A stretch of 64,000 nt of DNA, from the NCBI GenBank assembly GCA_965223985.1, contig OZ245030.1, positions 2,046,001 through 2,110,000 on the forward strand, read 5' to 3'. Positions 26,337 through 34,940 of this stretch are shown here, piece by piece. The DNA comes from JAPPKS01 sp963667895 (GTDB lineage Bacteria > Poribacteria > WGA-4E > PCPOR2b). The notes under the pieces are model-generated. The model was given only the letters and a program-made list of their open reading frames with translations, made no database searches and had not been told where the DNA came from. The position numbers and the translations under genes are program-made. Position 1 is the first letter of the stretch, and each line of letters starts with the position of its first letter.

Positions 26337-26711
26337 ATGATGCGACACCTAATAATCGTCGTTGGGATATTTGCCGTCAGCATGGGTTGTTTGATTTGGC
26401 TGTGTCGGGTAGTCGATCCAAGTATTCGATATAGCTCTGAAGTTGAGTACAACTACGCAAGATATTGCGCCGGCTGTCACGGCGCCAACGGCGAAGGCAA
26501 TGGGCGGATTGGACGGTTCAAAAAGTTGGAACCCGCAAACTTAACGACGGCTGAGTTTTGGGAAGGCCGCAGCGACGAAAAACTTATCCATAGCATTGAC
26601 GCCGGCAAGGATGACATGCCGGCGTTTTTCTACTATCTAACACATGAAAAACAGCGTGAACTTCTCGATTTCATCAAAGAGAATTTTCGACCAGCTCTGA
26701 TTCACGATTGA
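26337..26711 (+). CDS. Monohaem cytochrome c
   Basis: A 124-residue protein with an N-terminal hydrophobic segment and one haem site, CAGCHG, in a class I c-domain (YCAGCHGANGEGNG). The distal Met is in DDMPAFFYYL. Start at 26337 (or the adjacent ATG at 26340) follows GAGG; the longer frame from 26229 overlaps the octahaem gene and was rejected. It lies 10 nt after that gene and is likely the electron shuttle to a terminal oxidase. Confidence 0.88.
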   Translation: MMRHLIIVVGIFAVSMGCLIWLCRVVDPSIRYSSEVEYNYARYCAGCHGANGEGNGRIGRFKKLEPANLTTAEFWEGRSDEKLIHSIDAGKDDMPAFFYYLTHEKQRELLDFIKENFRPALIHD

Positions 26712-26722
26712 CCCAAACCGAG

Positions 26723-26742
26723 TCTCACGGATATCCGTGAGA
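26723..26742. repeat. 20-bp perfect palindrome downstream of the bc operon
   Basis: TCTCACGGATATCCGTGAGA shares its 16-bp core with the palindrome at 20578-20597. It lies 12 nt after the cytochrome gene and is followed by TCTTCCTTTT, so it could act as a terminator. Confidence 0.7.
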
Positions 26743-26844
26743 TCTTCCTTTTCGCTCTAGATTCTCGGTTTTGTATGCTGCTATCATAGATGTACAAGAC
26801 GCTTCATCATCGCATGTAAATAAAGAAAGGATAGGCCTAAAATC

Positions 26845-27606
26845 ATGAAAACCGCAACGACCCTGACTGTATTCAGTTTAATTTTCATCGCAAGTCTCGC
26901 TTATGCCGCTAGCATTGCCGGAACTGTTATGTATGACGGGGATGCGCCCGCGCGTCCCGCGATGAAAGCCACCAAGGACCAGCACTGCATTGATGCCCTC
27001 GCGAATGGTAAGTCCGAAGCCCTTGTCGTCTCCAAAGGTAAAGGAATTAAGAACGTCGTTGTCTATCTACGGGCGCGAGGCGCGAAGCCCACACCGCCCG
27101 CCAAAAATCCTGTAATGGATCAGGTCAACTGTATGTATCACCCGCACGTCCTCGTCGTAACCGAAGGGACCACAGTGGATGTAACCTCCAGCGACCCGGT
27201 TGCACATAACGTCCATTCTCATGCCATGAAGAATGAGGCGCCGAATTGGCATATACCTAGTCCCGGGAAAGCTCTACCTTTGAAGTTAGTGAAACGCGAG
27301 GCAATTAGATTTACTTGTGACATCCACAATTGGATGACGGGTTATATCTTTGTGGTGGACAATGACTACTATGCTGTAACGGGGTATCAGGACAACAAGA
27401 GCAAGTGGATTAGCTCCAACGACTATGAAACTTCAAGCGATAACGGCGCTTACACAATGAAAGATGTTCCTGCGGGCAAATATCGCATTCAAGCGTGGCA
27501 CGAGGAGCTTGGAACAACAAAAGCCAAGACTATTGAAGTTGCTGACAGCGAAGACCTCCAAGTCAACTTTTCGAGCGCTGATTTTAAAAAGAAAGCCGCG
27601 AAATAA
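26845..27606 (+). CDS. Periplasmic cupredoxin-like protein
   Basis: A 253-residue secreted protein with a signal peptide (ending SLAYAA). The middle carries a cupredoxin-like copper site: His in VAHNVHSH and the Cys-His-Met set in CDIHNWMTG. The C-terminal 80 residues resemble a carboxypeptidase regulatory-like beta-sandwich (AYTMKDVPAGKYRIQAWHEE). It is paralogous to 34941-35729. Position before the bd-like oxidase suggests copper-mediated electron transfer or copper handling. SD AGGATAGG is present. Confidence 0.82.
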   Translation: MKTATTLTVFSLIFIASLAYAASIAGTVMYDGDAPARPAMKATKDQHCIDALANGKSEALVVSKGKGIKNVVVYLRARGAKPTPPAKNPVMDQVNCMYHPHVLVVTEGTTVDVTSSDPVAHNVHSHAMKNEAPNWHIPSPGKALPLKLVKREAIRFTCDIHNWMTGYIFVVDNDYYAVTGYQDNKSKWISSNDYETSSDNGAYTMKDVPAGKYRIQAWHEELGTTKAKTIEVADSEDLQVNFSSADFKKKAAK

Positions 27607-27642
27607 CTCACTGAGTAAACGCCTGACGAGACGCCGCTAACA

Positions 27643-29463
27643 ATGCTCGATTCGTTCGTCAAGATTGCGAGACACAAGATTATGCGTGTCATGTCCAACA
27701 TCTCCAAAAACAGGCTAGTTTTTTTCCTCGGACTGCTTGCCATCTATCTGTTCTTGGCGATTGCCCCTGCTGCCTTCACCCAAGATGCGACCGACGCAGA
27801 GTACCGCGCCTTCCCGAAGATTGGCAGCCGCAACGCCGCGTGGATCGCCGCCCAGTTGCACCTGTTGTTCGGGTCTTTCATTTTGGGTGTTCCGATGTTC
27901 GCCGTAGTCATTGAATTTGTCGGGATGAAAACGAAAGACAAACGATATGATAAGATGGCGAAGGAGTTCATCAAACTCTGCATGGGCGCGTTCTCAACGA
28001 CTGCACTGATGGGCGGTGTGTTGGTTTTCGTGCTCATTTGGTGCTACCCCAAAGTGATGAACAAAATGACGGGAATCTTCGGACCGACGATGATCTTCTA
28101 CGTCTTCCTGTTCTTCGGAGAGACCTTTACGCTCTATCTCTACTCCTACGGGTGGGATCGGATGCAGGGCAAGGTATCAAAGATGTGGCACCTATTTCTC
28201 GGTGTGCTCTTGAACGTGTTCGGTACGGCGATTATGTTCGTCTCTAACGCTTGGCTGACATACCAAACAAGTCCCGCAGGAATTGATGAAGAAACTGGAC
28301 ACTTCGTGGGGACAACATGGCAAGCTGTCAATAATTTTACTTGGATGCCTATCAACATCCACCGTCTCATTGGGAATGTGGCTTTCGGCGGTGCAATCGT
28401 CGGCGCCTACGCCGCGTTCCGCTTTCTCGTTGCCAAGACACAAGAAGAAAAGTCACATTACGACTGGATGGGATATACAGGCAACTTTATCGCACTGTGT
28501 GGGCTAATTCCGCTGCCATTCGCCGGATATTGGCTGGGATGGGAAATCTATCAGTTCAATACGGCGATGGGCATCAACATGATGGGCAGCTTGTTTTCAT
28601 GGCTGTTTATTATTCAAGCGGTAATGATTGGGGTGTTGTTCATCGGCGCCAATTACTATCTCTGGTCTGGAATGACCCGCATCAAAGGCGGGGAAGTGTA
28701 TGCACGTTTTCGTCCATACATGGTGGTAATCATTGTTATCTGCGTCGCGGTCTGGATGACGCCGCGAAGTTTGATTGCGACTTCCGGGGAGAAAGCGGCA
28801 ATGGGCGGGCAGAATCATCCGCTGATTGGGTATTTCGGCTTGATGACGGCGAAAAATACGGTCGTCAATCTCATCATCCTTACCACTTTCCTGAGTTTCC
28901 TGTTTTATCGCCGATCTGGTAAAACGCCAGCGGTAGGTTGGCGTAAAATGGGAAATATCATCATCGCAATTATTTTTGGGCTGGCTGTCGCAGGAATTGT
29001 TACGATTGGACTTGTAGGGTTCCAAGTTGAGACTGACTTTCGCGTCAATGTACTAACACCAATTCAAGTGTTAATCGCATTAACCGTCATGATAATTGTA
29101 GCGATCGTTGACCTAATCATGTATCGAAAAGCGATGCGCTCAAGCGATATCAATTGGGGACAGATGACTGACCGCTCGCAATACGTGCTGATATTACTCG
29201 CCATTACCTTTACCTCCCTGATGGGGTTGATGGGCTACGCGCGGTCGGGACTTCGAGAGGCATGGCATATTTTCGGCGTGATGCCAGACACTTCTCCGGA
29301 TGCTTTCACTCCTCTTCTTGCGGACGCCGTCAACGTCATTGCTGTTATTATGGTGATTTTCTTCGCCCTAGTTGGCTTTATCTTCTGGATTGGCTTGTGG
29401 GGTGATAAGAAGAAAGCACCGCACGCGCCTGTGGCGGCAGAAGTTGGTACGGGCGATGATTAA
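27643..29463 (+). CDS. CydA-like cytochrome bd-superfamily oxidase subunit I, quinol-loop motif absent
   Basis: A 606-residue protein with roughly 14 hydrophobic segments. It keeps bd-superfamily hallmarks: the early His in AQLHLLFGSF, the Glu and GWDRM in FFGETFTLYLYSYGWDRM, and His in INIHRLIGNV, consistent with haem ligation. The GRQPW motif of the quinol-binding loop is absent and no cydB follows. Such CydA-like proteins without a Q-loop form a distinct branch, often beside cytochrome c genes. Here it sits among c-type cytochromes and cupredoxins, so cytochrome c or copper protein, rather than quinol, may be the donor. No good SD marks the start; ATG at 27682 is possible. Confidence 0.83.
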   Translation: MLDSFVKIARHKIMRVMSNISKNRLVFFLGLLAIYLFLAIAPAAFTQDATDAEYRAFPKIGSRNAAWIAAQLHLLFGSFILGVPMFAVVIEFVGMKTKDKRYDKMAKEFIKLCMGAFSTTALMGGVLVFVLIWCYPKVMNKMTGIFGPTMIFYVFLFFGETFTLYLYSYGWDRMQGKVSKMWHLFLGVLLNVFGTAIMFVSNAWLTYQTSPAGIDEETGHFVGTTWQAVNNFTWMPINIHRLIGNVAFGGAIVGAYAAFRFLVAKTQEEKSHYDWMGYTGNFIALCGLIPLPFAGYWLGWEIYQFNTAMGINMMGSLFSWLFIIQAVMIGVLFIGANYYLWSGMTRIKGGEVYARFRPYMVVIIVICVAVWMTPRSLIATSGEKAAMGGQNHPLIGYFGLMTAKNTVVNLIILTTFLSFLFYRRSGKTPAVGWRKMGNIIIAIIFGLAVAGIVTIGLVGFQVETDFRVNVLTPIQVLIALTVMIIVAIVDLIMYRKAMRSSDINWGQMTDRSQYVLILLAITFTSLMGLMGYARSGLREAWHIFGVMPDTSPDAFTPLLADAVNVIAVIMVIFFALVGFIFWIGLWGDKKKAPHAPVAAEVGTGDD

Positions 29464-29474
29464 GGAGAAACACC

Positions 29475-30593
29475 ATGCTTAACCGAGAGCGGCTCCAACG
29501 CGCTCAAGCGCGTATGCGAGAGCAGAACATTGATGCGTATCTCATTCTGACGCACGATGATTACATCTACTTCTTCGGCGAAGACCGCTATCAGCCGCGC
29601 GCAATTATTCCTGCGCAAGGTGCGCCGATAGTCGTAACATTTACCGGAGAGGAAGAGGAGGTTCGGGCTATTCTGGGATTGGAAGATGTTCGCATCTTCG
29701 GGTCTGTCGGGCAACAGATTAAAGATGTCGTTCAGGTGATGCGCCAAATGGCAGGCGGGAAGGAGACGATAACTGTTGGCGTGCAGATGTGGTTCTCCAC
29801 ACCAGCCTTTCTATTGAATCTATTCCAAAAAGCTAATCCACAGGTCAAGGTCGTAAACATTGCACCCGTGATGGATGAACTCCGCATGATCAAGGATGAA
29901 TCTGAGGTGGCAATCATGCGCCGCGCTGGAGAAATCGCTGCCATCGGCATGAAAACGGCGGTAGAGACGCTTAAACCGGGGGTAACAGAAAACCGAGCCG
30001 CCGCCGAAATAGAGTACGCGATGCGGAAAGCCGGGGGGCACGGCACCGCGACACCGGTATTTGTAAACTCAGGCATCCGTTCGGGATGGCTGCACGGTAC
30101 CGCGACAGACAAACCAATCGAAAATGGGGATTTGGTAGTAATTGATTTGGTGCCACGCTACAGAGGATATTGTGCGAACCTTTGCCGTACCTTCGTCGTC
30201 GGCGACCCAACGACGATACAGCAAGAGTTGTTCAATACCTACAGAGATGCCCAAGCTGCCGGTATACAAGCGTTAAAACCGGGAGCGCGGATTCGAGACA
30301 TCGATACAGCAGCTAAGTCGGTCTTCGACAAGGCGGGCTATGGCGCGTTCTATGTGGCGGGAATGAGCCATAGCATCGGGCTAGGATTTGAAGAATCCCC
30401 TGCTCCAACCATTCACCCCGGTGATTCCAGCATTGAGATTCTAGAAGGCATGACAGTGACAGTTGGTCACCCTGTACTGTCTGTCCCTGGCACAGGGGGA
30501 GCGCGATTGGAGGATACGTTCCACGTTTCGTCAGACGCGACTAAACCCATAACGAATTTTCCGTTGGAATTGGCATTGCCCAGCGCATTTTAG
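29475..30593 (+). CDS. M24-family (Xaa-Pro peptidase/creatinase fold) protein with altered metal site
   Basis: A 372-residue protein with an N-terminal creatinase domain (about 1-130) and a C-terminal pita-bread domain. Of the five metal ligands, Asp224 (VVIDLV), His299 (MSHSIGLG) and the last Glu (ARLEDTF) are present. The second Asp is Asn235 (GYCANLC) and the first Glu of the EPG motif is replaced (TVTVGHP). Dinuclear metallopeptidase activity is therefore doubtful; creatinase, of the same fold, works without metal. It lies 11 nt after the CydA-like gene with SD AAGGAG, within the respiratory run. Confidence 0.8.
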   Translation: MLNRERLQRAQARMREQNIDAYLILTHDDYIYFFGEDRYQPRAIIPAQGAPIVVTFTGEEEEVRAILGLEDVRIFGSVGQQIKDVVQVMRQMAGGKETITVGVQMWFSTPAFLLNLFQKANPQVKVVNIAPVMDELRMIKDESEVAIMRRAGEIAAIGMKTAVETLKPGVTENRAAAEIEYAMRKAGGHGTATPVFVNSGIRSGWLHGTATDKPIENGDLVVIDLVPRYRGYCANLCRTFVVGDPTTIQQELFNTYRDAQAAGIQALKPGARIRDIDTAAKSVFDKAGYGAFYVAGMSHSIGLGFEESPAPTIHPGDSSIEILEGMTVTVGHPVLSVPGTGGARLEDTFHVSSDATKPITNFPLELALPSAF

Positions 30594-30628
30594 CATTCCC
30601 TTGAGAACCGAGAAATAGGAACCAACCG

Positions 30629-32149
30629 ATGTCAAACACGATCACAAAAATCGCTAGTTTAGTTATTATGATCGTGAGTTTTATCGCCTACGTCGCTAAA
30701 GCTCCTGCTTTCCCGATTGCTTCCGAAAACCTGCTGCCGTGGTCAGTGTGGTTCTTCATATTTGCCTTGGCGAATCTCATACTCTGGCAAAGTGTGATGA
30801 AACTGCTGTCATTCTCGCTGATGGTTATCTGGTTGTATGCGTTCGCCGCCAGTCTTGTTCCAAAAGAATCAACTGCAACGGTTGACTTTTCGAGTATAGA
30901 ACGGACACCGGAAGCGTTTGTCGAAGCTGGTGAAGCAATCTTTAACGGAAAAGGGAAATGCCACACCTGTCATACGCTTGATACCTCTGCTCCCAAGAGC
31001 CGCTGTCCGGATTTATCGGATGTTGGCGTCCGAGCCGCCTCCCGAAAACCCGGTGTCTCAGCGAAAGATTATCTAATAGAATCCACGTATGAACCGCACA
31101 AGTTCCTCGTTCCCGGCTACGGCAACATTATGCCGCCGGTCTGGAAACCGCCAATCAGTTTATCCGAGTTGGAGATTGAAACGGTTATCGCCTTCCTACA
31201 GAATCAAGGTGGGGAGGTTGATTTGACACCGTTCGATCCGCCTGTTAAAATCGGAACGGCCGATGAGCAAGTCGAAGAACTGCCACCCATCTTGGCTGGA
31301 GACATTGAGCGCGGTAAGAAAGTTTTCGTAGATGGTGCGAAGTGCATTGCATGTCATGAGGTTGGCGGTGTTGAGAAACCGGCGGGGCAAACGCTTGACG
31401 AAGGTGTTGAAGTTGTCGCCGCTCCTGACTTGACCGAAATTGCGGAACTGTACAGCCTCCGGTATATTGAGGAGTCTATTCTGAAGCCGAACGTCCAAAT
31501 TGTGAGCGGATACGGTTCCGTTACGGTGAAAACCGGCGGTGCCTCAATTCAGGGGACGCTCGTGACTCAAGATAACGAGAAAATCACTGTGCGCATGAAA
31601 GACAGTGCCGGCGTTGAAACCGAACAGCCAATACTCTTGAGCGAACTTGATCCAGAGCCGATTGAAGAAATTGCCAATCTGAATGGAAAGGGATATTTTT
31701 GGATTCAAGCGACGCTTGCCGATACGGGAGAGTCTATAAGCGGCGACCTTTTAGAAGAGGATGACGAAAGCATTACGCTTCAGGTAGGTGGAGAAACGCT
31801 GACAGTTTCTAAATCGAATGTGAAAGTTCAAGTGACCATCATCGACTTCGATGAGAATGTAATCGTCGGGGAGTTGGTGTCGGACAATGAGGACGAAATC
31901 ACCTTAAAAATTGACGGCGAAGATCAGACGATTGACAAATTCGATATCGACGAGGGACCGACCTATAGCCGCGCCTTCGGTAAGCGACTCAATGTAACGT
32001 CCCCAATGCCGAATAATTTTCCACTGTTATTGTCGGTTGGAGACATGAGCGATTTGCTTGCATTTTTATCAACCCTAACAAGCGCAGTAGACGCGACAGT
32101 GGCTGAAGGTGAATCTCAAGATGAAGGAGCGGAAGAAACCGCTGAATAA
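30629..32149 (+). CDS. Dihaem cytochrome c with three membrane segments and beta-repeat tail
   Basis: A 506-residue protein. Two or three N-terminal hydrophobic segments (about 7-80) anchor it. Haem sites are CHTCH (about residue 112) and CIACH (about 238). Between residue 290 and 450 three copies of a short beta unit appear (GTLVTQDNEKITVRM, GDLLEEDDESITLQVGG, GELVSDNEDEITLKIDG), related to the module in the octahaem protein. The acidic C-terminus is disordered. It lies 35 nt after the M24 gene and likely donates electrons to the CydA-like oxidase. Confidence 0.83.
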   Translation: MSNTITKIASLVIMIVSFIAYVAKAPAFPIASENLLPWSVWFFIFALANLILWQSVMKLLSFSLMVIWLYAFAASLVPKESTATVDFSSIERTPEAFVEAGEAIFNGKGKCHTCHTLDTSAPKSRCPDLSDVGVRAASRKPGVSAKDYLIESTYEPHKFLVPGYGNIMPPVWKPPISLSELEIETVIAFLQNQGGEVDLTPFDPPVKIGTADEQVEELPPILAGDIERGKKVFVDGAKCIACHEVGGVEKPAGQTLDEGVEVVAAPDLTEIAELYSLRYIEESILKPNVQIVSGYGSVTVKTGGASIQGTLVTQDNEKITVRMKDSAGVETEQPILLSELDPEPIEEIANLNGKGYFWIQATLADTGESISGDLLEEDDESITLQVGGETLTVSKSNVKVQVTIIDFDENVIVGELVSDNEDEITLKIDGEDQTIDKFDIDEGPTYSRAFGKRLNVTSPMPNNFPLLLSVGDMSDLLAFLSTLTSAVDATVAEGESQDEGAEETAE

Positions 32150-32165
32150 GGGGCGTTGAGCCGTT

Positions 32166-32945
32166 ATGCCAAAATTATCGCTTTTCACCAAATGCCTAAT
32201 CCTATTTGCCGTGATTTGGCTCTTCTTAAAATTCTTCATCGGTGGCGTGTGGTCTGTGCCGTTGCCCGCCAGTGTAATCAGCATGTATCTCGGTCTGATT
32301 TTATTGGCGATTCTGGTTCACGTATCCGTTGAAGATGACAGGTTTCGGGAATTTCTGCGCCCTATCAAAGAAACTTTGGCTGATGATAATAGAAGAACTA
32401 GATGCACTGTACTGTTCGTCCTTATCCCTCTGGTAATGCTTGTTTTTTCCTTTTCTAAAGTATCTACGAAGGCAGAAGCGCCTGCATCCGTACGCACTGC
32501 CCATCCAGCTCCGCCTGATGAACTGACCTACCTCGACAAGGTTATCGGTCCGACACAAGAGGTGGAGAACCCCTTCCGGCACCTCGAAAAAGATGACGAG
32601 GAAGCATTTAAGGTCCACGTTGATAACGGGCGTCGGGTTTATTATCAAAACTGCTTTTACTGCCACGGGGACGATCTTGATGGAGAGGGGCATTTCGCCC
32701 ATGGTTTTAACCCGCTTCCGGCTAACTTTCAAGACCCTGGAATTATCCCGATTCTTCAGGAGTCGTTCCTGTTTTGGCGTATCAGTAAAGGGGGACCAGA
32801 TTTGCCCCAGCGTGGGACCCCTTGGGATTCAGCCATGCCGGTTTGGGAGAACTATTTGACTGAAGAGGAGATATGGGATGTCATCATCTTCCTGTCGGAA
32901 TACACCGGTTATAAACCGAGGACGTTTGGCGATGCTGCCCACTAA
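32166..32945 (+). CDS. Membrane-anchored monohaem cytochrome c
   Basis: A 259-residue protein with three hydrophobic segments in the first 100 residues and a C-terminal class I c-domain. The haem site is CFYCHG (about residue 166), and the distal Met is in SAMPVWENYL. It starts 16 nt after the preceding cytochrome gene. Probably part of the same electron-transfer complex. Confidence 0.85.
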   Translation: MPKLSLFTKCLILFAVIWLFLKFFIGGVWSVPLPASVISMYLGLILLAILVHVSVEDDRFREFLRPIKETLADDNRRTRCTVLFVLIPLVMLVFSFSKVSTKAEAPASVRTAHPAPPDELTYLDKVIGPTQEVENPFRHLEKDDEEAFKVHVDNGRRVYYQNCFYCHGDDLDGEGHFAHGFNPLPANFQDPGIIPILQESFLFWRISKGGPDLPQRGTPWDSAMPVWENYLTEEEIWDVIIFLSEYTGYKPRTFGDAAH

Positions 32946-32971
32946 GAGCTAGTGAAGTGCCTATCTCGGCT

Positions 32972-33036
32972 AGAAAAACTCCGTGGCTGAGGAAACCGAC
33001 AGTCGTCGCCCTTCGATTCCGGGGTTGAGTTTTTCT
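32972..33036. terminator. Inverted repeat between cytochrome genes
   Basis: AGAAAAACTC (32972-32981) is perfectly complementary to GAGTTTTTCT (33027-33036), with 45 nt between. The T-run on each strand would let it act as a weak terminator or attenuator in either direction. Confidence 0.5.
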
Positions 33037-33078
33037 GAATGGTTACTCAAACAGAATCAAGCGATAATTTTGTGAATA

Positions 33079-34809
33079 ATGAACCGATTGTTTGATAAGA
33101 AATCACTCACTATGTATATTGCAGGGTTTCTTCTATTTCCTGCAATCATAACATGTTCGCTTTTTGCGCAGGGCAAAGCTGCCCCCGCTGCTTCTGAGTC
33201 GGGAAAATCGCTCTATCTAGACAAGTGCGCTCATTGTCACGGAATTGAGGGGGCTGGGGATGGGGATGCCGCTGACAACTTGTTGCCAAGACCGAGGGAT
33301 TTCACGTCAGGACTATACAAGATTCGCTCCACTGAGAGTGGTAATTTACCAACGGACCAGGACCTATTTGAGGCAATCTCAAACGGCATGCCAGGATCGT
33401 CAATGCCAGCGTGGAAGGGACTTCTCAGTGAGGATGTGCGATGGAGCCTCGTTGCCCATATCAAGACGTTCTTTGATGGTTTTGAAGAGGCGTCGCCGCG
33501 AGTGATTGACTTGTCAGGTAAGATGCCTTATTCTGAGGAGAGCGTGGTGAAAGGGAAGGAGTATTATGCCAAACTTGGCTGCGTCGAATGTCACGGCGCA
33601 CTCGGGCGAGGGGACGGCACATCTGCACCAGATCTTACCGATGAGTGGGGTTTCCGCACCTGGCCCGCAAATATGGAGCACAGTTGGAACTTCAGAGGCG
33701 GCTCAGCGACGGAAGAAATTTTCAAGCGGTTTATTGGCGGAATTGCCGGGTCGCCGATGCCATCATTCGTGTCTGCCTTCCGACTTGGTTTGACTGACGC
33801 CGAGTCAGAGCGGATAATCGCGCTTCAAGAGAAAGACGAAATGACGAAGGAGGAGGAAGCGGAGTACGCGCAGCTAGAGGAAAAAGCCTACGAGTATGAA
33901 GACATTATGCTCAGAGTTGAAGAGGGGGAAGAATTAACCTCCGATGAGCAGAAAAAACTTGACGATGCCATGAAGCCTATATTCGAGAAGAGTTGGCACT
34001 TGGCAAACTATGTGAAATCGCTAGGACGCGAAAGGCGTCCACCAGCGGCGGTAGGTGACAAAGTCCTGCGCTCACATTATCTCGTCGAAGACCTGCCAGG
34101 ATTGAATGATGCCGCTTGGAGTGAAATCAAGGAGGCGAGCTACTTCCCGCTCGTGGGTCAGGTTGTTATTGAACCACGACAATTCAACCCATCAATAGAT
34201 TCGGTGACAGCCAAGTCCTTCTATAACGATAATGAGGTCGTGCTTCTCTTCACGTGGGACGATCGGACGAAAACCCTTCCACGAGAAGATGATGAGACGG
34301 GAGAAACCGTTGAAGATGCCATTGCCATTCAGTTCCCTGTAAAGGTGCCTAAGAGTCCTTCTGATCCCAAGCCGTACTTCATCTGGGGCGGACGTCGTCC
34401 TGTTTACCTCTGGCAGTGGAAGGTTGCTGAACCCGACAAAATCACGGAGATGAACGCAAAGGGAATTGATAAAGCCACCGTCCAACCGTCACAAAGCCAG
34501 ATGCAGGTTGAAGGCGTCTACAAAGAAGGACGTTACCGCCTGTGGGTCAAGCGAGCGCTTAAGACGGATGACAAGAATGACCTTCAGCTTGAACCCGGAA
34601 TCTTTATCCCCATCGCTTTCTCCGCTTGGGACGGCGCCAACGGCGACGTGAAAACTAAGCGAGCCATTTCGACCTGGTATACTTTCGTTCTAGATCCTGT
34701 TCCTTCGAACAAGCGTTTCGTGTATCCGCCGCTTGTGGCGCTTATCTCCGTTGGGTTGCTTTTTGGCTTGCGGGGTAGCGTAAGAAGACGAGAGAAGCTG
34801 AAACAATAG
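33079..34809 (+). CDS. Dihaem cytochrome c fused to an ethylbenzene-dehydrogenase-type haem-binding domain
   Basis: A 576-residue protein with a signal peptide (ending SLFAQG), two c-domains with CAHCHG (about 51) and CVECHG (about 171), a charged helical insertion (about 245-300), and a C-terminal domain resembling the gamma-subunit/EB_dh b-haem-binding fold of DMSO-reductase-type enzymes (about 330-540), then a final membrane span and Arg/Lys-rich end. A c-plus-b arrangement suggests relaying electrons across the periplasmic face. No molybdopterin catalytic subunit is nearby, so the domain is probably used for electron transfer only. Confidence 0.8.
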   Translation: MNRLFDKKSLTMYIAGFLLFPAIITCSLFAQGKAAPAASESGKSLYLDKCAHCHGIEGAGDGDAADNLLPRPRDFTSGLYKIRSTESGNLPTDQDLFEAISNGMPGSSMPAWKGLLSEDVRWSLVAHIKTFFDGFEEASPRVIDLSGKMPYSEESVVKGKEYYAKLGCVECHGALGRGDGTSAPDLTDEWGFRTWPANMEHSWNFRGGSATEEIFKRFIGGIAGSPMPSFVSAFRLGLTDAESERIIALQEKDEMTKEEEAEYAQLEEKAYEYEDIMLRVEEGEELTSDEQKKLDDAMKPIFEKSWHLANYVKSLGRERRPPAAVGDKVLRSHYLVEDLPGLNDAAWSEIKEASYFPLVGQVVIEPRQFNPSIDSVTAKSFYNDNEVVLLFTWDDRTKTLPREDDETGETVEDAIAIQFPVKVPKSPSDPKPYFIWGGRRPVYLWQWKVAEPDKITEMNAKGIDKATVQPSQSQMQVEGVYKEGRYRLWVKRALKTDDKNDLQLEPGIFIPIAFSAWDGANGDVKTKRAISTWYTFVLDPVPSNKRFVYPPLVALISVGLLFGLRGSVRRREKLKQ

Positions 34810-34940
34810 ATTTATGGACATGGAAACGGAGGTTTGCCTACCTTTAGACGTTAGGCGGTTGGAAATTCAGCAAAAATAGCTAGTAAACTCTACAATGCAT
34901 CGAAATATCTCGAAATCAATTCTATAAAAGGAGTTCAATC

